A stretch of DNA of 5,421 nucleotides from contig JAFWYI010000111.1 in assembly GCA_017522745.1 (NCBI GenBank), positions 1 through 5,421 of the forward strand, read 5' to 3'. The translations under genes were made by a program, and so were the position numbers. This stretch comes from Mailhella sp. Its GTDB lineage: Bacteria > Desulfobacterota > Desulfovibrionia > Desulfovibrionales > Desulfovibrionaceae. Below are positions 1 to 5,421 of this stretch, in pieces. The notes beneath the pieces were generated by a model. It saw nothing but the letters and a program-made list of their open reading frames with translations, searched no databases and had not been told where the DNA came from. Every line of letters begins with the position of its first letter. Positions within the stretch are counted from its first letter, which is position 1.

Positions 1-3
1 CTG

Positions 4-1839
4 ATGGCTATTTTCCCCTACAAGCAGAAGTCCGCTTCCACCCCGGCAGGCGACGTACTCAGCGAACTCAGCGGGTTCTCCCTGCAGAGTCGCGGCGTGC
101 TCACCGCCCTTGGCGACTTCTGGACAGACTACTACAGAGACCTCGAACCCCTGCAGTACGCGGCTTCCGGCTCCGTAGTCAGCACGTCCAAGGAGTACAC
201 GCGCCTCCTCGACCTCGTGCTGTCCTCGAACATCCTGGACATCCCTGTGGATTCCTCCAGCCAGTTCGAACTGCTGGTCTTCGATGAGGACGACTTCGAA
301 AACCGAGGCGACCACCTGTTCGTCCCGGTCCCCGAACTTCGGGAAACGCGCTACCTCACCACCAGCCTTTTCGAATCGCCCGTCATCCTTGAGCAGGGCG
401 AACACTTCGATGTTGTTCCGGGCAAGGGCTACAAGTTCTACGTCGACCTGTTCAACGACAAGAACATCGTTTCCTACGCCTACGCCATCGAGGGCCTCAA
501 GTCGCGCAAAATGCTGCTCTGGGCCTGCGACTACGCGCTCAGCTCCACCGTCATCTACGAGCGCTACGGCCGCTTCCTGTACAAGAAGGCTGTGGACAGC
601 ACCCAGTACCGCTGGTTCGTCAACGCCCTCATGCACTTCTACACGGAAACCAAAACCGTAAAGGCCATCCAGAGCACCATCAACATCCTGTACGGCGTGC
701 CCTACACCCGGTACGCCGATGAAACCGTGCAGGCTGTCTACTACACCGATGCCCACCTGACTCCCATGCCCACGGCTGACGAGTCTTCCTACATCTGCAT
801 CGAAACCGACAAGGCCACCTACTACACCTACACGTTTTCCACGCTCAGCGTGTCCGTGGGGCAAACGCTGCCCCAATACACCATGCTGGCCACTTTCAGC
901 GAAGTGCACGACTACATCTCCACCCCTAACTGGTGGGAAAGCGTGGACTTCCCGCAGGGTATCTTCGTGGCTACGGAAGGCGACGTGAACCTTACCAAGT
1001 CCCAGCGCGACACGCTCATGGACAAGGTGCTCAAGTACAACGTGCTGTACATCAAGCTGGGCGTTTCCTACGAAACGTACGAAACCTACCTTGCCCAGAT
1101 AAACGAGATCTACAGCATCATCGAATCCGGCATACCGGTGTACCTGTACCCCTTCGTGCAGGCTGTGTTCAAAGTGGCGTTTGCCGACAAGGTGGAAATG
1201 GAAGAAGATTCCAAGATGACAGCCCACCTGTCTCTGAACACCTATCACTCCTTCGGTGCGCTCAACTTCGACGGTACGCATAACTACTACTGCTGGCCCG
1301 ATCAGGACCACGGCAAGGACGCTGTGCCCGTGCCGCTGGTATTCAACGGCGATTCCAATTACGACGATACCGACGGAACCCTGCACCGCCATCAGCCGTG
1401 GTTTGAAAACGCCGAGGACTTCGATGGCGACCTGGATTACGACGCCGTACCTTCCATCTGCCACAACAACGCGCCAGACCCCATGACCATCACCGGCATG
1501 GGCCTCAGGCTCGACGACGTGTACAGCTGGGAAAGCGCCACCCCTGAAAAGCTCCTGCACCGGTACGACGGCAAGGTGAACCCCGACGGCGAGTTCGTGT
1601 TCGGCTACTTCAACGGGCCTTCCAGCAACGAAGTCATGGAAATGCACATCCGTGCCCAGAACCTTGTGGACAGCGTGAACACCCCTGAGGACCTCTTCCG
1701 CATCTTCACCCGTGTTCTGCCCTTTGCAGACAGGTATTCCGAGCGCGTATTCGATGGCACCTTCTCGTACACCGGCATAGCCTTCGGCACCCCTTCAGGC
1801 ATGAGCGACAGCTTTACCCTACGGATTCACGCCCGTTGA
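4..1839 (+). CDS. Putative phage tail/baseplate structural protein (611 aa)
   Basis: This is a continuous 611-codon frame with strong C/G third-position bias, typical of the genes around it. I do not recognise a named family. The protein is soluble-looking, with no signal peptide or membrane segment, and is rich in Tyr, Trp and Phe, as large virion proteins often are. Visible landmarks are an acidic N-terminal region around residues 93-100, NILYGVP at 227-233 followed by an ETV segment, a WW pair at 310-311, and an Asp-rich stretch at 448-480. The position directly upstream of a small tail protein and three fibre-like paralogues suggests a baseplate or tail-tip role; this is inference from context. 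The start ATG at 4 sits in CTGATG, so an upstream gene may stop with the TGA at 2-4, overlapping it by one base. Its ribosome binding site lies outside the window, and a start further upstream cannot be excluded. The last six codons (from CTA at 1819) may be out of frame; see the findings. Confidence 0.78.
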   Translation: MAIFPYKQKSASTPAGDVLSELSGFSLQSRGVLTALGDFWTDYYRDLEPLQYAASGSVVSTSKEYTRLLDLVLSSNILDIPVDSSSQFELLVFDEDDFENRGDHLFVPVPELRETRYLTTSLFESPVILEQGEHFDVVPGKGYKFYVDLFNDKNIVSYAYAIEGLKSRKMLLWACDYALSSTVIYERYGRFLYKKAVDSTQYRWFVNALMHFYTETKTVKAIQSTINILYGVPYTRYADETVQAVYYTDAHLTPMPTADESSYICIETDKATYYTYTFSTLSVSVGQTLPQYTMLATFSEVHDYISTPNWWESVDFPQGIFVATEGDVNLTKSQRDTLMDKVLKYNVLYIKLGVSYETYETYLAQINEIYSIIESGIPVYLYPFVQAVFKVAFADKVEMEEDSKMTAHLSLNTYHSFGALNFDGTHNYYCWPDQDHGKDAVPVPLVFNGDSNYDDTDGTLHRHQPWFENAEDFDGDLDYDAVPSICHNNAPDPMTITGMGLRLDDVYSWESATPEKLLHRYDGKVNPDGEFVFGYFNGPSSNEVMEMHIRAQNLVDSVNTPEDLFRIFTRVLPFADRYSERVFDGTFSYTGIAFGTPSGMSDSFTLRIHAR

Positions 1840-1867
1840 ACTCGCCTACTGGGCCAACCCAATATTT

Positions 1868-1903
1868 AAGCAGATTTGGCAGCAAATCTGCTTTTATTTT
1901 CTT
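1868..1903 (+). terminator. Intrinsic terminator-like hairpin after the 611-aa gene
   Basis: AAGCAGATTTG (1868-1878) and CAAATCTGCTT (1883-1893) are perfect reverse complements, giving an 11-bp stem with a GCAG loop. The T-rich run TTATTTTCTT (1894-1903) follows directly. This is the geometry of a Rho-independent terminator reading on the + strand, 28 bases after the stop codon of the upstream gene. There is no comparable T tract on the other side, so it is not bidirectional. The stem is only 4/11 G+C, so it may be a leaky terminator or a processing or stability element. Leaky action would suit its place inside a structural gene block with no evident promoter downstream. Confidence 0.7.
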
Positions 1904-1912
1904 CAAGCAGGT
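1886..1912 (+). promoter_or_regulatory. Alternative hairpin covering the ribosome binding site of the 150-aa gene
   Basis: CTGCTT (1888-1893), the 3' arm of the terminator stem, is also complementary to a second AAGCAG copy at 1905-1910. The pairing extends by a U-G and an A-U pair (1887 with 1911, 1886 with 1912) to about 8 bp around an 11-base loop. This fold would cover the only Shine-Dalgarno-like AGG (1909-1911) before the ATG at 1922, and it excludes the terminator hairpin. The complementarity is seen directly. A regulatory role is inference, because the 11-bp stem should be more stable. Confidence 0.3.
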
Positions 1913-1924
1913 ACACTCATTATG
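1909..1924 (+). promoter_or_regulatory. Weak, distant ribosome binding site for the 150-aa gene
   Basis: The best Shine-Dalgarno match before the ATG at 1922 is a short AGG(T) at 1909-1912, with about 10 bases between AGG and the ATG. This is weaker and further away than the AGGAG or AGGA sites of the next three genes. The gene may therefore be translated less efficiently, or may depend on leader RNA structure. Confidence 0.4.
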
Positions 1925-2374
1925 GCAAAAAGTCTGTTCTCGGATGCATCGAAGCCGATGCGCGGCGTTTTCCGCCAGCGCGTTCGCAACAAGTCCGGTG
2001 AAGTCGTCGATCAGTACGAAGATCACAACGTCATCGTGAACGATGCCAAAAGCGCCCTTGCCGCCCTCATCAGCGAAGGCAGCAGCGGCAAGATCATCAC
2101 TCGGTTTGGCGTTGGCACCGGAACGAACACCGCCGTGCCTACCGACACCGCCCTTACCGCTCCCTACATCAACGAACTTGTGGGCCACACCTTCCCGGAA
2201 CCCGGCGTCGTCACCTTCAATTGGTCGCTCGGCTACGACGAAGCCAATGACATGGATATTTCCGAATACGGCCTCATCTGTTCCGACAACTCCCTCTTCT
2301 CGCGCAAGGTCCGCAGGGTCATCCACAAGTCCTCCGACCTGTACTTCGAAGGCGACTGGTCCATTATCTTCTAG
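1922..2374 (+). CDS. Small phage virion protein, tail/baseplate-associated (150 aa)
   Basis: This complete 150-codon gene matches from memory a recurring type of small phage tail protein that lies next to tail fibre genes. The N-terminal part (about residues 16-55) has a KSGEVVDQYEDHN segment followed by an Ala/Leu helix. A glycine motif FGVGTGT lies at 62-68, followed by a DTAL segment at 75-78. A beta-rich C-terminal half contains FNWSL (99-103), an EAN motif (107-109), ISEYGL (113-118), LFSRKVRR (125-132) and a terminal GDWSIIF (144-150). The order glycine turn, F-x-W, EAN, I-x-E-[FY]-G-L, LF-x-R, then W-x-I-x-F to the end is what I rely on. No catalytic motif, signal peptide or membrane helix is seen. 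It probably acts as a structural or adaptor protein at the tail tip; the exact role is unknown. The start ATG fits the gene length but has a weak ribosome binding site. Its stop TAG (2372-2374) forms part of the ribosome binding site of the next gene. Confidence 0.75.
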   Translation: MAKSLFSDASKPMRGVFRQRVRNKSGEVVDQYEDHNVIVNDAKSALAALISEGSSGKIITRFGVGTGTNTAVPTDTALTAPYINELVGHTFPEPGVVTFNWSLGYDEANDMDISEYGLICSDNSLFSRKVRRVIHKSSDLYFEGDWSIIF

Positions 2375-2385
2375 GAGTGTCCATG
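2373..2385 (+). promoter_or_regulatory. Shine-Dalgarno that decides the start of the 427-aa gene
   Basis: AGGAG (2373-2377) overlaps the TAG stop of the upstream gene and stands 5 bases before the ATG at 2383. A GTG at 2377 is in the same frame and would add two residues, but it overlaps the Shine-Dalgarno itself. The ATG at 2383 is therefore the better start. The layout implies that ribosomes finishing the 150-aa gene feed this one. Confidence 0.8.
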
Positions 2386-3666
2386 GGTGTCCTGAAAGAA
2401 AAACTCGAATGGACAGCGCCGATCTACAGCATCGAACGCACCGATCCTCTCATGGGCGGCGAGCTTGGCGTGAACAACCGGCAGGCCCAGCAGCTTGCCA
2501 ACCGCACGCAGGTACTGCGCGCTCTTCTCAGCGCACAGCACAGCCCTGAGGGTGCGCACGTCCTCACGCAGGACGATGTTGCTGAAGATGCCGGCATAGC
2601 CGAATCCAAGCTCGCCCTGTCCACCAGCACCGGTTCCATCTACGCCCGTGTCGAAGCGGCCCTTGGCAGTGTGAACGCCCTCATGGGCCTCATCAACAAC
2701 TCTCAGGGTGCGGAAGGCACGCCGTTCAACGCCATTTATCAGGCTCTTCTTCTCTCTTGGGAATTCGGTGCGCAGGGCTACGCCTTCGACCTGTTCAACA
2801 AGGCATTCAGCCTCCTGCCCGAAGTTTCCCTGCCTGTGCTGGAAACCATCGCCGGTGACGACTCCGTGGACGTGGAAAGCACCGAGGGTATCGAAGTGGG
2901 CGACGTGTTCCTGCTCGACGCCAACGGGGCCATGTACACCGTGGCTGCCATCCTTACCGAAAACCGCATGCTGCTCGACCGTGAGCTGGATGTGGATCTT
3001 AAAAACAGCGGCCGCTTCGTGAAGACCACGTGGGCTGTTTCCGAAGGTTCCGCCCATGCCGATGCCGGTACCGTGTACATCACGGAACCCGTGCACGTGG
3101 AAGCCACCCGCGACAAGTCCCGCCTGTTCATCTGCCATGCCACCGGCAACCTCTTCACTGTGGATTACCGCATCGAAGAAGACAGCGAGTGGCGTCCGGC
3201 AGGCTACGTTCGTTCCGAACTTGCCGAAGGCCTTGCCTACACCGTGTACGAAGTGTCCACCAACGGCGCTCCCTTCGAACTGCGCATCACGGCTGCCACC
3301 AGTGCGGATATCGACCATCTTTGCGTCATGCCCGCCGCGTCCGACGTGCAGCTCGGCATGGTACGCGTACCGGAAGCCCGCGGCGATTTTGCCATCACCC
3401 GCTTCGGCGCCTTGTACGACGCTAAGTACGGCGGCACGGAATTCCGCATCGCCAGCGACCCCGACATGGCCCACATCCTGGCCAACCCCGTGTTTTCCGA
3501 ATCCTTCGGCAATGCCACCGTGTGGGACTTCAACAGCCTTGTCCACAAGCAGTACACCTTCGAACTCGGCACGACCTACTACTGGCAGGTACGCCAGTGT
3601 ACCGTCGAGGGCGAGTGGTCTGAATGGTCTCTCGTTTCCGTCTACACCCCTTCAGGAGCTAACTAA
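2383..3666 (+). CDS. Tail fibre-like protein, tandem paralogue 1 (427 aa)
   Basis: This is the first of three neighbouring paralogues. Residues 10-79 form the shared N-terminal module: W10, IY at 14-15, TD at 20-21, GG at 25-26, QLANRT at 37-42, then the EG-x-H segment near 56-59 and ESKLAL at 74-79. QLANRT-type motifs near the N-terminus are familiar from phage tail fibre and appendage proteins, where this end is expected to attach to the virion. A helical stretch (about 85-127) ends in LSWE (124-127). A beta-rich part follows, with AGDDSVDVE at 157-165 in common with the next gene. Residues from about 330 to the end look like a fibronectin-III-like beta sandwich, with TTYYWQVRQ at 397-405 and WSEWS at 412-416. 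No enzyme motif is visible. The role is inferred to be a trimeric fibre or its connector. The upstream gap is 8 bases and the stop overlaps the next start. A GTG two codons upstream is the alternative start. Confidence 0.78.
   Translation: MGVLKEKLEWTAPIYSIERTDPLMGGELGVNNRQAQQLANRTQVLRALLSAQHSPEGAHVLTQDDVAEDAGIAESKLALSTSTGSIYARVEAALGSVNALMGLINNSQGAEGTPFNAIYQALLLSWEFGAQGYAFDLFNKAFSLLPEVSLPVLETIAGDDSVDVESTEGIEVGDVFLLDANGAMYTVAAILTENRMLLDRELDVDLKNSGRFVKTTWAVSEGSAHADAGTVYITEPVHVEATRDKSRLFICHATGNLFTVDYRIEEDSEWRPAGYVRSELAEGLAYTVYEVSTNGAPFELRITAATSADIDHLCVMPAASDVQLGMVRVPEARGDFAITRFGALYDAKYGGTEFRIASDPDMAHILANPVFSESFGNATVWDFNSLVHKQYTFELGTTYYWQVRQCTVEGEWSEWSLVSVYTPSGAN
2490..2508 (+). repeat. 19-base exact repeat, copy 1 (QLANRT coding site)
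   Basis: GCAGCTTGCCAACCGCACG occurs identically here and at 5092-5110, encoding the QLANRT motif in paralogues 1 and 3. The matching site in paralogue 2 (near 3798-3813) is diverged. It is a by-product of paralogy and could act as a short patch for homologous exchange. Confidence 0.7.
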
Positions 3667-3668
3667 TG
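3654..3668 (+). promoter_or_regulatory. Ribosome binding site and TAATG stop-start overlap
   Basis: AGGAG (3654-3658) lies inside the end of the 427-aa gene, 7 bases before the ATG at 3666. The TAA stop (3664-3666) and this ATG share one base. This arrangement is typical of termination-reinitiation coupling, which would keep the output of the two paralogues linked. Confidence 0.8.
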
Positions 3669-4976
3669 GAACAGTCCTACGCTATCCCCTGTGAAGCCCG
3701 GTGGGAAAATTCCATCTACCAGCTTGAGATCTCCGATGCGGTGCGCGGGTACGACCCTGTTACCGGGACCGATGGCCCTGCCAATATCCAGGCCCGCCAG
3801 CTTGGCAACAGAACCCTGTTCCTGCACGCTCTGCTTACTGCCGAACATAGCGAGGAAGGCCACCACCAGCTTACCGATGACGACTTCACGGAAGGCACGC
3901 TCATCCCCGAAAGCAAGCTGGCTCTCGACCATGGTACCAACGAGCTGAAAGACGACATAGCCGGTGTGGAACAGGAAGTGGTTCGCACCAGAGAAGCCGC
4001 CGACGACCTCGACAGCATGACCCTGTCCATGGCGGCTTCGCTCAAAAAGCTCATCCCGCTCAGCTGGGAATACGCCGGTGTGAGCAATGAGTACGAACTC
4101 TTCACGGCCGACACCACGCTGCGCACCTTCGGCTCCACCGCCCTTCTCTCTGAAATCGCAGGCGACGAATCCATCGACGTGGAAGACACCTCCGGTATCA
4201 GAGAAGGCGAAACGTACTACATCTGCGATGTGGACGGCGGCAATGTGGAAAGCGTTACCGTGCGTGCCGTGCTTACCGAGCACCGTATCCGCTGCACCAA
4301 GGCCCTTGCCATCACCCGTTCCGAAGGCCGCTTCGCCACTACTACCATGGCTGTGGGCGACGGCTTTGCCGAATCCGTGAGCGGAAAGCTCCTGTACATC
4401 TCCCGCTGGATGGACTGCCTTGAAGGTGCCGACCGTGGTACGCTCATCATCTGCCACGACCGCATTGCAGACGAACTGCTGGTGGAATACCAGCTTCGCG
4501 GCAGCGCCGTGTGGGACCGTGCCGAAGAGCAGGAAGTGCGCTCCTACCACGACGGTAAGGACGACCATTTCTACTCCCTGCCTACCAGCGAGCTGCGCCT
4601 TCGCATCAGCTGCAACGGCAGTCAGCCCTTCAAGGTGTACTTCCTCATCGTGGAACCGGTGCGCGACGTGCTGTGGATAGAGGATATCCAGCAGCCTTCC
4701 ATCGTGTCCGCCTCGGTGCGCGGCGCTGTGCTCACGGTCAAGGGTTCTGCCTACAAGTCCCTCTACGGCATCGATAAGTACAAAACGAGCATCTGCGTGT
4801 CGGATTCCAGCACCATGGATTCCAACCTGTTCACGGCGGAGTATGCCAGCACCAGCGATACCATGACCGCTGTTCTGCCTGCCGCCCTTGCCAACCTCAA
4901 GCACCTGTTCATCCAGCTCTGCTATACCGACGTGGAAGGCGCAGTCTCGCGCTGGTCCCCTGTCTATGTCATGTAG
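3666..4976 (+). CDS. Tail fibre-like protein, tandem paralogue 2 (436 aa)
   Basis: This is the second paralogue. It carries the shared N-terminal module with W13, IY at 17-18, SD at 23-24, QLGNRT at 45-50, EHSEEGHH at 60-67 and ESKLAL at 82-87. It has about five extra residues before QLGNRT (around 29-36) compared with its neighbours. A probable coiled coil or helical bundle spans roughly 91-130 and ends in LSWE (132-135). The beta-rich middle is clearly related to paralogue 1, with AGDESIDVE at 165-173, AVLTEHRI at 201-208 and EGRFATTTMAV at 220-230. In paralogue 1 the equivalents are at 157-165, 189-195 and 210-219. The last 90 or so residues (about 343-436) look like another Ig/fibronectin-III-like domain ending in SRWSPVYVM, but they align poorly with the end of paralogue 1. 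The distal part has therefore diverged most. The role is inferred as a second fibre or appendage subunit. The start is fixed by AGGAG and the TAATG overlap. Confidence 0.78.
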   Translation: MEQSYAIPCEARWENSIYQLEISDAVRGYDPVTGTDGPANIQARQLGNRTLFLHALLTAEHSEEGHHQLTDDDFTEGTLIPESKLALDHGTNELKDDIAGVEQEVVRTREAADDLDSMTLSMAASLKKLIPLSWEYAGVSNEYELFTADTTLRTFGSTALLSEIAGDESIDVEDTSGIREGETYYICDVDGGNVESVTVRAVLTEHRIRCTKALAITRSEGRFATTTMAVGDGFAESVSGKLLYISRWMDCLEGADRGTLIICHDRIADELLVEYQLRGSAVWDRAEEQEVRSYHDGKDDHFYSLPTSELRLRISCNGSQPFKVYFLIVEPVRDVLWIEDIQQPSIVSASVRGAVLTVKGSAYKSLYGIDKYKTSICVSDSSTMDSNLFTAEYASTSDTMTAVLPAALANLKHLFIQLCYTDVEGAVSRWSPVYVM

Positions 4977-4987
4977 GATAACGTATG
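4975..4987 (+). promoter_or_regulatory. Ribosome binding site of the right-edge gene
   Basis: AGGA (4975-4978) overlaps the TAG stop of the 436-aa gene and lies 6 bases before the ATG at 4985. It repeats the arrangement seen before the first paralogue, with the stop codon built into the Shine-Dalgarno. Confidence 0.75.
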
Positions 4988-5421
4988 GGAAGCATTTATG
5001 AATTCTCCCGCTGGGAACCTGACATCTACAGGATCCAGGTAACGGACCAGATACTTGGCGGCGATGACGGCATCATCAACATCCAGCCCTCGCAGCTTGC
5101 CAACCGCACGGCGTGGCTCCTCGAAAAGCTCAAGGCCGAGCACACGGATGAAGGCCGCCACAGCATCATCGACAGCATGATCGCTGAAGACGCCAACATC
5201 CACGAATCCAAGCTGGTGCTCAACACCGCCCTTACTGAACTGCTCGACCTCATGACGAAGGCCGAACAGTCGGTGGACGTGCTTTCCGGCGAAGTCATCA
5301 ACGTCATCGGTACCGACGGCTCCTACATCCAGGACCTCGCAAAGATGGTGCAGCTGCTCTGGCAGTACGCCGAGTTCGGCTTCGCCTTCGATATGTTCAT
5401 CGGCGACCTCACGCTCCGCAG
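4985..5421 (+). CDS. Tail fibre-like protein, tandem paralogue 3 (partial, 145 aa seen)
   Basis: An open frame runs from the ATG at 4985 off the right edge, giving 145 codons and two bases of the next. It is cut by the window, not broken. It starts with the same module as the two genes before it: RWEPDIYRI at 9-17, TD at 20-21, GG at 25-26, QLANRT at 37-42, EHTDEGRH at 52-59 and ESKLVL at 74-79. The following helical stretch (about 80-127) ends in LLWQYAEFGFAFDMF (124-138). This matches the LSWEFGAQGYAFDLF stretch of paralogue 1 (124-138) better than the equivalent in paralogue 2. The spacing of the motifs is identical to paralogue 1, with QLANRT at 37-42 in both. If the family pattern holds, roughly 280-300 more residues with a distinct C-terminal domain should follow beyond the window. 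The role is inferred as a third fibre or appendage protein. Confidence 0.8.
   Translation, partial: MGSIYEFSRWEPDIYRIQVTDQILGGDDGIINIQPSQLANRTAWLLEKLKAEHTDEGRHSIIDSMIAEDANIHESKLVLNTALTELLDLMTKAEQSVDVLSGEVINVIGTDGSYIQDLAKMVQLLWQYAEFGFAFDMFIGDLTLR
5092..5110 (+). repeat. 19-base exact repeat, copy 2 (QLANRT coding site)
   Basis: This is the second copy of the 19-base sequence at 2490-2508, in the same orientation and reading frame position. The two copies are about 2.6 kb apart. Exchange between them would delete paralogue 2 and leave a hybrid of paralogues 1 and 3. Confidence 0.7.

Noticed and set aside
1889..1917. Possible promoter with TACACT as -10 before the 150-aa gene
   Set aside because: No acceptable -35 lies at the right distance, and transcription would start almost on the ATG. 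A phage-specific late promoter cannot be excluded but is not shown.
1836..2039. 67-codon + strand frame starting at TTG 1836
   Set aside because: It overlaps the true 150-aa gene in another frame, is Ser/Lys/Phe-rich, lacks a ribosome binding site and crosses the hairpin.
1814..2326. 170-codon open frame on the - strand across the gap and the 150-aa gene
   Set aside because: It runs against a well-supported gene and through the terminator hairpin, and has no recognisable motif.
2377..2382. GTG start at 2377 for paralogue 1
   Set aside because: It overlaps the AGGAG that serves the ATG at 2383 and has no Shine-Dalgarno of its own at a usable distance.
2371..3546. 391-codon open frame on the - strand opposite paralogue 1
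   Set aside because: Its translation is a low-complexity Gly/His/Val-rich mix with no motif. It mirrors the C-ending codon bias of the + strand gene, and a similar 413-codon frame lies opposite paralogue 2 (3663-4904), as expected from shared composition.
3666..4976. Target of a diversity-generating retroelement
   Set aside because: The diverging C-termini prompted the idea, but there is no template repeat, reverse transcriptase or adenine-biased variable repeat in the window.
1..5421. tRNA genes, CRISPR repeats, insertion sequences or attachment sites
   Set aside because: No cloverleaf, regularly spaced repeat, inverted-repeat-flanked transposase or integrase signature was seen; nearly every base belongs to a coding region.

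Overview
The window is a densely packed, single-strand late structural block of a tailed bacteriophage or prophage. All five genes read on the + strand and nothing convincing lies on the - strand. No integrase, transposase, RNA gene, CRISPR array or host metabolic gene is present. The DNA is fairly GC-rich and the coding parts strongly prefer C (then G) in the third codon position. This fits a phage adapted to a GC-rich bacterium, but the host cannot be named from the sequence alone. I found no sequence that pins the phage to a named family. The virion assignment rests on recurring tail-protein motifs in genes 2-5 and on the gene layout.

Layout: (1) positions 4-1839 encode a 611-residue, Tyr/Trp-rich protein with the character of a tail or baseplate component. 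(2) An 82-base AT-rich gap (1840-1921) holds a perfect 11-bp hairpin followed by a T-rich tract, the only terminator-like signal in the window. (3) 1922-2374 encodes a 150-residue small virion protein of a recurring phage type. (4) 2383-3666, 3666-4976 and 4985 to the right edge are three tandem paralogues (427, 436 and at least 145 residues). They share an N-terminal module of about 80-90 residues (W..xIY, a TD/SD-x-x-x-G region, QL[AG]NRT, EH-x-x-EG-x-H, ESKLAL), then a helical stretch ending in an L-[SL]-W-[EQ] motif. The first two then share a beta-rich middle part and end in diverged fibronectin-III-like domains.

Genes 2 to 5 are almost contiguous (gaps of 8 bases, a 1-base overlap, then 8 bases), each with a good Shine-Dalgarno sequence lying in or next to the preceding stop codon, so they look translationally coupled. 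The natural reading is that gene 1 and gene 2 are tail-tip or baseplate parts and genes 3-5 are tail fibre or tail-appendage proteins. Those three would keep a common attachment end and vary the distal end.

The points most worth checking are the tandem paralogue array, a probable frame disturbance at the 3' end of gene 1 (a protein-like reading continues in the +1 frame, open all the way into gene 2), and two mutually exclusive RNA hairpins ahead of gene 2. I see no evidence of a wholly new biological system in this window.
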